Source: an uncultured Slackia sp.
Lineage (GTDB): Bacteria; Actinomycetota; Coriobacteriia; Coriobacteriales; Eggerthellaceae
Assembly: GCF_959608125.1 (NCBI RefSeq)
Contig: NZ_CAUHPG010000010.1
Location: forward strand, 1 to 64,000
Length of the DNA: 64,000 nucleotides
Direction: 5' to 3'
Shown: positions 36,336-44,949 of the stretch, piece by piece
How the letters are laid out: each line of letters starts with the position of its first letter
Numbering within the stretch: position 1 is the first letter of the stretch
Translations under genes and position numbers: made by a program
The notes under the pieces: model-generated
The model's database searches: none
The model's input: the letters and a program-made list of their open reading frames with translations, nothing else
What the model was told of the DNA's origin: nothing

Positions 36336-36360
36336 GCATGCATGCTCGTTTTCGATCGGC

Positions 36361-37500
36361 TTAGTTGAACGCGTCGCGCAGCTTCTGCAGCGGACTGCGC
36401 GCATCGGAAACCTCTTCGCCGAACTCCTGCGCCACCTTCTCGAGCAACTCGCGCTGCTTCTTGGTGACCTTCTTCGGGATGAGAACGTTGATATGCACGT
36501 ACATATCGCCGCGCGAATCGGAGTTCAGGCGCGGCATGCCCATGCCCTTCACGCGCACGATCTGCTCGTTCTGGCAGCCTTCGGGAATGCGCACCTGCAC
36601 CTTCTCGTCCTCGAAGATGCCGTCGATCTCGATTTCGGCGCCCAGCGTGGCCTGGATGAAGCTCACGTTGGCACGCGCATGCAGGTTGTCGCCTTCGCGC
36701 TCGAAGAACTCGTGCGGCTGGATGCGGCAGGTGACGATCAGGTCGCCCGCCTTGGCGCCGTGCATGCCCGCTTCGCCGAAGCCGCTCACGCGCAGCTGCT
36801 GGCCCTCGCGGATGCCTGCGGGAACCTCGACCGTCACATGCTGGCGATCGGGGATGCGGCCCTGTCCCTCGCATTCCTCGCACGGGTTCTCGATGACCTT
36901 GCCCGTGCCGCCGCAGTTGCGGCAGGTGCTGGCCGTCTGCATGTCGCCGAGGAAGGTGTGCTGCACCGTGACCACGCGGCCGCGGCCCTCGCATTCGGGG
37001 CAGTCGGTCTCATGGCCGCCCTCGCCCATGCCGCTGCCGCCGCACGCCTCGCACGGAGCCAGGCGATCGTAGACGATTTCCTTCTTAGCGCCCGCGGCGA
37101 CCTCCTCGAGCGTCAGGCGCAGGCCGACCCCCATATCACGACCTTCCTTGCGCACGTTGGCGCGGCCGCCTGCGGCACCGCCGAAGAAGCTCGAGAACAG
37201 ATCGCCCATGCCGAAACCGCCGCCGAACAAATCGTCGAAATCGACGTACTGATAGCCGCCCGCTCCGCCTGCGCCGCCGGCAGCGCCTGGAATGGTGCCG
37301 AAGCGATCGTACTGGGCGCGCTTCGTGGAATCGGAAAGCACGTCATAGGCCTCGTTGAGCTCTTTGAAGCGGTCCTCGGCATCGGGGGCCTTGTTCACGT
37401 CGGGATGAAGCTCGCGCGCCTTGCGGCGGAACGCCTTCTTTATCTCGTCGTCGGTGGCGGTTTTCGATACGCCGAGAATGGCGTAGAGGTCTTTTGCCAT
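36361..37500 (-). CDS. dnaJ: Chaperone protein DnaJ
   Basis: Hsp40 co-chaperone, 379 residues. The J domain at residues 1-70 includes HPD (HPDVNKAP). A Gly/Phe-rich linker follows ([23 protein letters not shown]), then four CxxCxGxG zinc repeats ([32 protein letters not shown]) and the C-terminal substrate domain. It lies 24 bases after hrcA and is probably controlled by HrcA. The DnaK/GrpE genes are not next to it, so this is the hrcA-dnaJ branch of the heat-shock regulon. Confidence 0.97.
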   Translation of the reverse strand: MAKDLYAILGVSKTATDDEIKKAFRRKARELHPDVNKAPDAEDRFKELNEAYDVLSDSTKRAQYDRFGTIPGAAGGAGGAGGYQYVDFDDLFGGGFGMGDLFSSFFGGAAGGRANVRKEGRDMGVGLRLTLEEVAAGAKKEIVYDRLAPCEACGGSGMGEGGHETDCPECEGRGRVVTVQHTFLGDMQTASTCRNCGGTGKVIENPCEECEGQGRIPDRQHVTVEVPAGIREGQQLRVSGFGEAGMHGAKAGDLIVTCRIQPHEFFEREGDNLHARANVSFIQATLGAEIEIDGIFEDEKVQVRIPEGCQNEQIVRVKGMGMPRLNSDSRGDMYVHINVLIPKKVTKKQRELLEKVAQEFGEEVSDARSPLQKLRDAFN

Positions 37501-37524
37501 AACGGTTGGTTACCTTCCTCGTAT

Positions 37525-38529
37525 TTACAGGTCGCGCAGCGCGCTTCGTGCGGCGCGGACGGCGTTGATGACTTTCGAATAATCCATGCGCGTGGGGCCG
37601 ATGACCGCCACGATGCCCGAAGAATCGGATGGACCGTACTGCGCAGCTACCACCGACACGCCGGAGAGCTGGCTCGCGCCGTTCTCGCTGCCGATGCGCA
37701 CTTCCAAAGCATTGCCCGATTCGGCCACGTCGTCGAACAGGTGCATGAGCACGGTGTCGTCTTCGAGCACCTGGAGCACGGGAAGCGCTGCGGCTGCATT
37801 GCTGAACTCGGGCTTGTTCAGAAGCGACGAGATGCCGAGCCTATGGGCGCGGTCGGACTCGCCCGCATTGAGGCATTCGACGAGCTCGTCGATGACGATG
37901 CGCCCGAGAGGGCTCGTCAAAGCGTCAGAGGTGCGTCGCGCGGCCATACCGCGAACCTCCGACATCGGCCTTCCCGAAAGAACGTCGTTCAAGGCGTTCT
38001 GGACAGATGCCAGGTCGTCGGGCGAGACCTCTTCGGCGAACTCGACGTGGCGGTCGAGCACCTGGCCGTCGTCGGTAACGACCACCATGAGAACACGGTA
38101 AGGCGTGAACGACACCAGCGACACCTGCTTGACGGCAGTACCCAAAAGCGAGGGAGCCAAGACGACCGACAGGCAATCGGTCAGACGTGTGAGAGCTGCA
38201 GACGTCTTCTCCATGAGGTCGTCCATCTTCGAAGCCGCGTCGCGCAGCTCGTCGAATGCGGTTCCTTCGGTCTCGTCGCCGTACTCCTCTTCGAGAAGGT
38301 CGTCGACGAAAGCACGGTAGCCCGCATCGGTAGGGATACGGCCCGCCGAAGTATGAGGGGACGTCAGGTAGCCTTCGTCCTCGAGCACCGACAGCTCGTT
38401 GCGCACCGTGGCCGGAGACACGCCCAGGCGATAGCGATCGACGAGTGTACGCGAGCCGACGGGCTGCGCATTGGCGATGTATTCCTCGATGAGCGCCTGA
38501 AGCACTCTTTGCCTGCGATCAGACAACAC
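37525..38529 (-). CDS. hrcA: Heat-inducible transcription repressor HrcA (GTG start)
   Basis: A 334-residue repressor binding CIRCE operators. The winged helix lies at residues ~2-75 (DRRQRVLQALIEEYIANAQPVGSRTL, LGVSPATVRNELSVLEDEGYL, SPHTSAGRIPTDAGYR), followed by the GAF-like sensing domain and a C-terminal GPTRMDYSKVINAVR block. I choose GTG 38529, which has AAGGAGG nine bases upstream; an ATG 21 bases further up would place the ribosome binding site inside the gene. A CIRCE-like element and promoter lie ~65-95 bases upstream, pointing to autorepression. Confidence 0.95.
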   Translation of the reverse strand: MLSDRRQRVLQALIEEYIANAQPVGSRTLVDRYRLGVSPATVRNELSVLEDEGYLTSPHTSAGRIPTDAGYRAFVDDLLEEEYGDETEGTAFDELRDAASKMDDLMEKTSAALTRLTDCLSVVLAPSLLGTAVKQVSLVSFTPYRVLMVVVTDDGQVLDRHVEFAEEVSPDDLASVQNALNDVLSGRPMSEVRGMAARRTSDALTSPLGRIVIDELVECLNAGESDRAHRLGISSLLNKPEFSNAAAALPVLQVLEDDTVLMHLFDDVAESGNALEVRIGSENGASQLSGVSVVAAQYGPSDSSGIVAVIGPTRMDYSKVINAVRAARSALRDL

Positions 38530-38592
38530 GAATCTCGTCCTCCTTCGCATCGCGCGGTTTGCCATTCTTTGCATGAATCCGATATGAAGGTG

Positions 38593-38622
38593 ATTCTAGC
38601 AGCCTTGAAGCACGAGTGCTAA
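38593..38622 (-). promoter_or_regulatory. CIRCE-like operator overlapping the hrcA-dnaJ promoter
   Basis: On the minus strand TTAGCACTC is a perfect CIRCE half-site, followed by a 9-base spacer and a degenerate second half GGCTGCTAG (6 of 9 matches). The same bases provide a -35 TTAGCA and a -10 TAGAAT spaced by 18. The repressor would therefore block polymerase directly. Confidence 0.65.
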
Positions 38623-38761
38623 TGCGAACTCCAATCGTCATGAAGCCGTCATCGATATGGCGCGAGCCGCCCGCAAACAGCGCCGCCCCGTCCACTCAGC
38701 TGTCCGAATTGACCACATGAGTGCCGTCTATTGAAAGACCCTCGCCCCTGTCGGCGTTTTC

Positions 38762-39133
38762 ATGATCCGCGACGATCATCCCATGCTTTTCGCGCTAGAC
38801 AATGCGGGGCTCACCGTCGTCCAAGGCTGCTTCGGCGGAACCGAAGTCGCCTACGAAGAGGATTCGTCGTACGTGACCGATCCATCCTGCGAGGGGAAAG
38901 TCGGACGGGTCCCGCATACCGTCAACCACAACTGGGCGCACGATTTTCAGGAAATCATCGGCGCATTGCTCGAAACGGTCCTCGACCTTGAATCGCTTCG
39001 AGAATACGGCGTGTCCGATTGGCGTTCGCTTCCCATGCTTGAATTCGACAAGCACGATGAAAGCTGGCGTATGCCGGAAGGCCTGCCGCGAATCCCGCTT
39101 ACGTTTTCCATCGTGGCCCGCAAGCCGCGGTAG
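38762..39133 (+). pseudogene. C-terminal remnant of a class I SAM-dependent methyltransferase
   Basis: 123 codons resembling only the last third of a small-molecule/generic SAM methyltransferase: an IRDDHPMLFALD start, a HTVNHNWAHDFQEIIGALLE helix, DLESLREYGVSDW, and a typical PRIPLTFSIVARKP ending. The SAM-binding N-terminal domain (GxGxG motif) is absent, and no coding sequence for it precedes the fragment, which abuts the divergent hrcA promoter. It therefore looks truncated at the left edge of the accessory island. It shows no DNA-methyltransferase motif (no PC or DPPY box), so it is unlikely to be the missing partner of the endonuclease. Confidence 0.65.
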
Positions 39134-39628
39134 CGATGCAAACGAAAAACCCGCAGAACGAAAGTCGAGACAAGCGCAAAGCGAAAACGCGCGTTCGGCA
39201 GTCTTGGACACATCGGCAATCGGGGCTTCGAACTCAAACTTCGCATTGCGCCCCGAAAGTGTCCCTTGTAGGCATCAAGCTTGTCAGTGCCGCCCAACGA
39301 CGTTTTCATTACCGCACCGTCCCTGCTTGCCTTGTCACCTCCCACCTCTCGGAACAAACGGTATAGCCTATAAAGACAAGACGCGCAATTTGTGGAGGAT
39401 GAACGCAAGCATAGTATGATACTCACAGCAAACATCAGAGATGTCATCAACGGAAATAGCATTAGGGGATTGCCTCTCGAAAGTAGACCCGTCTTCAGGC
39501 TTTTCTCTAGTCGCTCAAGGTTAAGCCGGCAGACGCACATCCCTGTAACTAATTTGGTAATTCCGTTTCCATACTGGTAATTAAAACAATTGCCGAGCGG
39601 ATCAAGAAAACTCAGGAGGAATGACGCC
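39134..39628. other. Left boundary of the low-GC island, non-coding
   Basis: Base composition falls from GC-rich to mixed across this ~500-base stretch. I see no convincing gene. Near the 3' end GGTAATT occurs twice (39558-39588 region), and the ribosome binding site AGGAGG of the next gene is at 39614-39619. A minus-strand open frame covers part of it but lacks a start signal and recognisable domains. Confidence 0.4.
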
Positions 39629-40846
39629 ATGATCACCAGCATTAAGCAACTTAAGGGCAATCGTGGCGAATGGGGCGAGGCTTATGCGTTCTGCCACGTT
39701 CTGGGCACGGGGAGAATCGCATCAACTGATGACAATCTAAAAGTGAATGAGCGTCAGATCGTTTCTGTTGAATCAGTCAAGCGCCGGGAAGCATCTGATA
39801 GGAACTTTGAATATCTCATCAATACTGATGAGGAAACAGTCGACATCATCAAGAACGGCGTGAAGCTACGAACTGTTGCTCAGGTTGAATTTGAGAACTG
39901 CGCTCAGGTAATTTTTGATGGCATCAAGTCTCTCCGCGGTCGCTCGTTCGCAATTCCCGAAGCCGATGGTTTTCTTCAGACAATCGGTTGTCATAAACTC
40001 AAGCCCTCTGACACTGACAAGCCGGATCTCGTTGTTCATATCTTTGATCCGAAGACATCATCGGAATACGATATGAAATACAGTGTTAAATGCATGGCGG
40101 GTTCGCGTCCTTCATTGGTTAATCCGTCTGGCTTGACGTACTTCTATTACGAGCTTGTGGATTTTGACGCTTCAGGTTTTCATGCAGTTTCGACGATTCC
40201 CCAAAACCAAGTCAAAAATCGTGTTGCAGCCTGCAGGGACCATTCATCGAGTATTCGCTATCGCAGCCTCTCGCCAGATGCTGGCACTTTTAAGCGCAAT
40301 CTAGCTAGAGTTCATCCGTATGCTGAATCCACATTGGGATACATGATCTTGGAGTCGTATTTTGTCAAGGGTAAACACAGCCGTCAGATATTGGGTCGTG
40401 TTAAGCGCAGCAATCCGTTAGACGAAGAAGACGCGTCGCTTTACGACATCGCTTTTCGTCAGTATCTTTGGGCAGCCTTCTGTGGGATGGTTCCTTCGGT
40501 GGACTGGGCCCATAAAGACACCGTCGACGGCTTCTTACTCATCAACGAGGTGGGCGACACGCTTTCATACCCGATCGTAAAAAGAGGCGCTTTCGAAGAG
40601 CACCTTATCGACACCACCTGCTTCGATACACCATCGACGAGCAGTGATCGTCCGACAGCGAAAACGGGCGAGATATACGAGTGCAACAGCAGATACTACC
40701 TAACGCTCAATCTTCAGATTAAATACGATGCCAATGGCGCAAAGGCCGAGCACCGCCCCAAGGTTCGCTGCGTCAAAACGGCAAACACCTCGACATCGAC
40801 TGGCGCCTCTGCTAAGTGCTCGACCATTACGTTCGGCTATCACTAA
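39629..40846 (+). CDS. HpaII-family type II restriction endonuclease
   Basis: A 405-residue protein. The opening GNRGEWGEAYAF and the middle FLQTIGCHKLKPSDTDKPDLVVHIFD followed by YDMKYSVKCMAGSRPSLVN match the HpaII endonuclease family pattern (PD...x-V/I-K nuclease core). HpaII itself cuts CCGG, but specificity here is unproven. The ATG at 39629 has AGGAGG eight bases upstream; a TTG further up is less likely. It is convergent with the MORC-type operon, the stops overlapping by four bases. No cognate cytosine methyltransferase is found nearby. Codon use is more AT-rich than the flanking core genes, indicating transfer. Confidence 0.75.
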   Translation: MITSIKQLKGNRGEWGEAYAFCHVLGTGRIASTDDNLKVNERQIVSVESVKRREASDRNFEYLINTDEETVDIIKNGVKLRTVAQVEFENCAQVIFDGIKSLRGRSFAIPEADGFLQTIGCHKLKPSDTDKPDLVVHIFDPKTSSEYDMKYSVKCMAGSRPSLVNPSGLTYFYYELVDFDASGFHAVSTIPQNQVKNRVAACRDHSSSIRYRSLSPDAGTFKRNLARVHPYAESTLGYMILESYFVKGKHSRQILGRVKRSNPLDEEDASLYDIAFRQYLWAAFCGMVPSVDWAHKDTVDGFLLINEVGDTLSYPIVKRGAFEEHLIDTTCFDTPSTSSDRPTAKTGEIYECNSRYYLTLNLQIKYDANGAKAEHRPKVRCVKTANTSTSTGASAKCSTITFGYH

Positions 40847-42456
40847 TCCTTCTTGGGTTTGGGTAATTCTTCGGCAAGCTTGCGAAGACTCCTAGATACT
40901 TCTCGGCGCATCTCTTCAAAATTGTCTATGGACTGTTGGTCCTTTGCTGAGTATTCCGCATTGGCCAAAGACCACAATAGATAATCCAGGGCCTTGATTG
41001 CATTAGGATTTTCTTTGCATAGGTCGTAAGCCTTTTGGTAGAAGGGATGCGAGACATTTACCTCTACGCTTGTCTGCAAAATGGACGATGAGTTTTCCAC
41101 AAGACGCGGCTGCCACAAGACGCTGTCCGGAAGCTCAGTCACCGCGATAACGCCCCCGGCTTTCTCGTCCCTGATGATGGGCTTTGATTCGATGAACGTC
41201 GCTCCGCTCTTCGTTACAACTTTTGATTGCCCATCGGAAAGCTTTTGGACGTAATAACTTCTAGAAGATGCGGCCTGTTTCCCAATGTCGCTATTAGCCT
41301 TAGCATGTAAGACTTCAGCCTCACGTTTGTGCCTAATTGAAGCCTGGCCCCTGTATCTGGCTTCAGCCTTTTTCCTCGCTGGGTCAATGACCTCGCTTAA
41401 CAGATATTCGCCAACCGAGGGATCGATTTCTATACGCGACTTTTTGAAGTCAACGTTGAAAATCTCATCGAGATCGGAGTTGAACGAAAGCTCAATTCTG
41501 CATAGCCTGTAATGGAAGTCTGGCTTTCTGAGTTTGCACCAATCTCCCCAATGTATGAGCCTGTTTTCCCTATAGACGTAGATGCCTTGCAGCTTATCGG
41601 GTGAGACCCCCTGCGGAAAGACGCTCTCCAGCTCAAACAGGTTGAGTTCGTCGCGAGACGGAACGACATGCGCAGCAACATTGAACGGCACATCTTCCTC
41701 GGTATCCGTTTCGACAAGGATATTGTCAGCAAATGTGACTTCGGTTCCGCCCAGCTTCTTGCAGAACGGGTCCCAAGGGTGTATCCGTCCACCGTTAAGT
41801 GAGATTTTGACGTTCGGTGCCCTTCCATCCTCGAAATCCAGGAATCTCTGGAACACCACTGAAAGATGAAAGCGCAGCTCATTCACTTTCCTATAGAAAG
41901 CAGCTTGATGAGTCTGCCCGCCAGGTTTGCTATATTTCCTCGATAGGATGCGATCGCACTTCTCCCAACGAACCACCGTTCCTGCGTGGTCATCTGCCAC
42001 TCGCTTTAGAGCCTGCAACTCTACTGCAGTCGCAGGCCCTTCGAGATATTCCCACCGGTTCGTTCTGAGTGCGTGGTCGATATCCAACACGAGTTTGAAG
42101 GGCTCGTCGCTGCCATTCTTCCTCGATACTAACGAAACTTTTCTGCACTGTGACGTAGAAGCAGTCTTTAATCCGAGTCCGAATTTGCCCAGGCTATGAG
42201 AATCCACCCTTTCATCCGAGCCATATTTCATTGCATTCAGAACTTCGTCGGGGGACATTCCACAGCCGTTGTCGGCAATCGTCACGTCAATTTGGCCAGA
42301 GCGGCTGCCCATCGTTGCCGTAATCAAAATGCTAGTTGCATTCGCAGAAATGGAGTTGTCAACAATATCGGCCACGGCGGTATTGAAGTCATAGCCAGCG
42401 TCTCTCAGGCTGTTAATAACTCGACCTGCGCTTGGCGGCAATTCGTGGATTTTCAC
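40843..42456 (-). CDS. MORC-type GHKL ATPase (paralogue 1)
   Basis: A 537-residue protein. The Bergerat ATP fold shows N-box ADIVDNSI (29-36), G1 box DNGCGM (62-67) and G2 box GKFGLGLKTAS (90-100). The S5-like half has YRENRLIHWGDW and a conserved KKSRIEI. This is the architecture of prokaryotic MORC/paraMORC proteins, known from restriction-modification neighbourhoods and thought to form ATP-clamped dimers on DNA. The GTG start with GAGG upstream lies eight bases after the HNH gene, as last gene of the SNF2-GHKL-HNH-GHKL operon. A charged C-terminus (KPKKD) ends it. It is about as long as, and clearly related to, paralogue 2. Confidence 0.85.
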   Translation of the reverse strand: MKIHELPPSAGRVINSLRDAGYDFNTAVADIVDNSISANATSILITATMGSRSGQIDVTIADNGCGMSPDEVLNAMKYGSDERVDSHSLGKFGLGLKTASTSQCRKVSLVSRKNGSDEPFKLVLDIDHALRTNRWEYLEGPATAVELQALKRVADDHAGTVVRWEKCDRILSRKYSKPGGQTHQAAFYRKVNELRFHLSVVFQRFLDFEDGRAPNVKISLNGGRIHPWDPFCKKLGGTEVTFADNILVETDTEEDVPFNVAAHVVPSRDELNLFELESVFPQGVSPDKLQGIYVYRENRLIHWGDWCKLRKPDFHYRLCRIELSFNSDLDEIFNVDFKKSRIEIDPSVGEYLLSEVIDPARKKAEARYRGQASIRHKREAEVLHAKANSDIGKQAASSRSYYVQKLSDGQSKVVTKSGATFIESKPIIRDEKAGGVIAVTELPDSVLWQPRLVENSSSILQTSVEVNVSHPFYQKAYDLCKENPNAIKALDYLLWSLANAEYSAKDQQSIDNFEEMRREVSRSLRKLAEELPKPKKD

Positions 42457-42464
42457 TAGCTACC

Positions 42465-43292
42465 TCAAATCTGTTTCATCAATGCTGTCAGCTCTTCTGG
42501 CTTGAGCGGCGGATCAAAAAGATGTACTGCAGCATGGCAGTTCGGGCACAACGGAACGAGATCTTCAACTGGGTCGATCATCGTCGATGTTCTCAAATTG
42601 GAAACCGGGGTTTTGTGATGCACCTCGATAAACCCATCTGCAAACGCCCCATATGTTGCACCAAAATCAAATCCACAAACTGCGCAGGTGCTTCCATGGG
42701 CAGCTATGCACATCAATCGGTTCTTTGAACTTCTTTCATATTGAGTCGTTAAAACTTGCTTCGCCAACCCCTCGGCTTCACCCTGAGGCTCATCTGCTGG
42801 ATCTTGATCGACGATAGCCCCCGAGAGCATCAGGAGAAAGCCATATGCGCATTGGACCAAATTGAAGAGGGCATCCTCCTCTTGCCCGCCTCTAATTTCA
42901 CAGCTGACTTTCATGCTGAAATCAGCCGGGGTCTCCATGCTTCTTAGGGCTTCAATTGCCTGATTCAGTTCATAGACCTGCATACCGCACATGCGCAAAT
43001 CTATCTTTAGGCTATCCCGATATATCCATAGATATCGAAAGGCCTTTTCCAGCGCATCGTCGTCCATCGATTTCCAGACTTCGACGAGTTTCGTGCCAAA
43101 CATGCCAAAGGATGGCATCGCAACCATTTTGCGTTCGAACGGCCGCTTGATAACCAGGCCCACCCCTCTCCCTTTCACAAAAACTGGAGAAGTTACTTCG
43201 TAATATGGGCCAGCGTCGTATTTGGCGGCACAGTTAATCTCGGTGCCGAAAAACATGCTTGCTTTTTGTGCTAGGCCAGTCGCAATATCCAC
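42465..43292 (-). CDS. HNH endonuclease
   Basis: A 275-residue protein. The C-terminal ~70 residues are an HNH nuclease with zinc-binding cysteines: CAVCGFDFG, then the catalytic FIEVHHKTPVSNL, then DLVPLCPNCHAAVH. The N-terminal ~200 residues are a distinct domain I do not recognise (begins with GTEINCAAKYDAGPYYEV, includes FRYLWIYRDSLKIDLRMCG) and could bind modified DNA or a partner. It starts with GTG sharing a base with the TAG of the preceding GHKL gene (TAGTG), so translation is coupled. A McrA-like role of cutting invading DNA under control of the neighbouring ATPases is plausible but inferred. Confidence 0.85.
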   Translation of the reverse strand: MDIATGLAQKASMFFGTEINCAAKYDAGPYYEVTSPVFVKGRGVGLVIKRPFERKMVAMPSFGMFGTKLVEVWKSMDDDALEKAFRYLWIYRDSLKIDLRMCGMQVYELNQAIEALRSMETPADFSMKVSCEIRGGQEEDALFNLVQCAYGFLLMLSGAIVDQDPADEPQGEAEGLAKQVLTTQYERSSKNRLMCIAAHGSTCAVCGFDFGATYGAFADGFIEVHHKTPVSNLRTSTMIDPVEDLVPLCPNCHAAVHLFDPPLKPEELTALMKQI

Positions 43293-44947
43293 TACTTCTC
43301 ATCCTCGAAATCTTCCGTTGCAACATCCGGCAATGCATCGGCGTACTTCCTTAGAATGCGCGATGCCTCGTAACGTGCCTCCTCAAGGTTTTCCTTGGCC
43401 TCTGGCTGCCATGCGGTGGTCTCAGCTTGCGCAAATGCTAGGAAGACAGAGTCCATTCCCTGCACCGCACTCGAGTTCTCTTTATTGATTCCGTAGAACC
43501 GCTGGTAGAACGGGTGGTTCGAGTTGAGCAGAACGCCGTGCTGGTCACCGATAAACGCGGGCATCCACAGCAGCCCATCCTCAAGAGATTCTTCGACCTT
43601 AACGGGGTGCTCCCCCTCATTCTCGATTATTTCGTAGGGCACCGCAGTGGTTCCGAACCTATTGCTAATCGTCGGGTTTCCAGAGTTGTCAGTGCCAAGG
43701 GAGCTCTTCACTCTGGTGCCCTGCTGTGACTTCGCCAGCTGCGCGTTCGCGTCCTCGTGCAGGCCCTTCGATGTCTTCGAGATGACCTTTCTCTCGTTAC
43801 CGCGATATCTCCTATTGCCTTCGTTCTTGATCGGGCCCGCAAATTCGAAAATAGCCTCGCGGAGCTCATCATTAAGCAGGATCCTGGATTTCTTAATGTC
43901 GACTTGGAAAACGTCGTCAAGCTCTTCGTCGAAGGAAAGCTCGAAGCGACACAGCTTGTTGTGGAAATCGACACCAGGCAAGTTGAACCAGTCACCCCAG
44001 TGAATGAGCCTGTTTTCTCGATAAATATAGAATCCGCCCAGTGATTCTTCCGAGTAGGCCTTTAAGTCATCGTTGCCATAGCTTGGCATCACGCGGCTTT
44101 TCTCAGCATCTGTGGCAAGCTCTTGCTTGGCGGGGACGATGTAGGCCGTCACCTTCACATTGCTGCTTACCACAGCCCCGTCGCTATCTTCGGCTGTAAT
44201 CGAATAGTATTTCGTACCGTAGTCGGGACCAAGTTCCTTGCAGAATGGGTCCCAAGGCTCCACCAGCTCACCGTTTAGCGTTATCTCGACATTCCTCGCG
44301 CGATTGTCGTTTTTATCGAGAAACCTCTGATAGACCATCGCCAGATGCTGCCTCAGCACAACGAGACTGCGCTCGAAGGCTCGTTGAAATGCTGCGGAAT
44401 TTGGGTTGGAGTAGCGAGCCGACAAAAGCCTGTCGCATTTCTCCCAAACGACAAGTGTTCCAGATGCCTCTTCGGCACAGGCGAAGAATTCTTCGTCATC
44501 GTCCACCGTCGTGTCTTCGAAGCGAAGAACCCAGTTGCCCTCTGTCGCAATATAGTCCAAATCCCATACAGCGCAGAGCGGTTGAGCGTTTGCTTCATTT
44601 CTGGAAATGACCTTCAGCCTCCTGCAGCATGACGTTGACGCAGTTTTAAGGCCGAGTCCAAATTTTCCGAGGCTGTGCTTTCCCTCTCGCGCGGGCGCAC
44701 CGTATTTCATTGCGGAAATGAGTCCGTCTCTATCCATGCCAATACCGTCGTCGGCTACGGAAAACCGAATTCCTTGGTCGGCAGTTCTGGACGCAGTTAT
44801 CCTTACGTGCTCGGCGTCGGCGGCAATCGAGTTATCGACGATGTCGGCAACAGCCGTATTGAAATCGTAACCGGTGTCCCTCAGTCCCTCGAGCAACCTG
44901 GATGGCTCTGGAATCACAATTTCAGTATCAAAACTTTGCATCGCCAC
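43292..44947 (-). CDS. MORC-type GHKL ATPase (paralogue 2)
   Basis: A 551-residue protein with the same architecture as paralogue 1: ADIVDNSIAAD (34-44), DDGIGM (66-71), GKFGLGLKTAS (94-104), YRENRLIHWGDWFNLPGVDFH and IKKSRILL in the S5-like half, and a C-terminal acidic tail. The two share long blocks around RLIHWGDW, but loops differ (for example the ITAEDSDGAVVSSN insert), so they are old paralogues rather than a recent duplication. It begins two bases after the SNF2 gene stop. Two different MORC proteins in one operon suggests a heterodimer or sequential partners. Function in defence is inferred. Confidence 0.85.
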   Translation of the reverse strand: MAMQSFDTEIVIPEPSRLLEGLRDTGYDFNTAVADIVDNSIAADAEHVRITASRTADQGIRFSVADDGIGMDRDGLISAMKYGAPAREGKHSLGKFGLGLKTASTSCCRRLKVISRNEANAQPLCAVWDLDYIATEGNWVLRFEDTTVDDDEEFFACAEEASGTLVVWEKCDRLLSARYSNPNSAAFQRAFERSLVVLRQHLAMVYQRFLDKNDNRARNVEITLNGELVEPWDPFCKELGPDYGTKYYSITAEDSDGAVVSSNVKVTAYIVPAKQELATDAEKSRVMPSYGNDDLKAYSEESLGGFYIYRENRLIHWGDWFNLPGVDFHNKLCRFELSFDEELDDVFQVDIKKSRILLNDELREAIFEFAGPIKNEGNRRYRGNERKVISKTSKGLHEDANAQLAKSQQGTRVKSSLGTDNSGNPTISNRFGTTAVPYEIIENEGEHPVKVEESLEDGLLWMPAFIGDQHGVLLNSNHPFYQRFYGINKENSSAVQGMDSVFLAFAQAETTAWQPEAKENLEEARYEASRILRKYADALPDVATEDFEDEK

Positions 44948-44949
44948 AC

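Noticed and set aside
38947..39660. 237-codon minus-strand frame at the island edge
   Set aside because: It overlaps the methyltransferase remnant, has no ribosome binding site and no recognisable domain.
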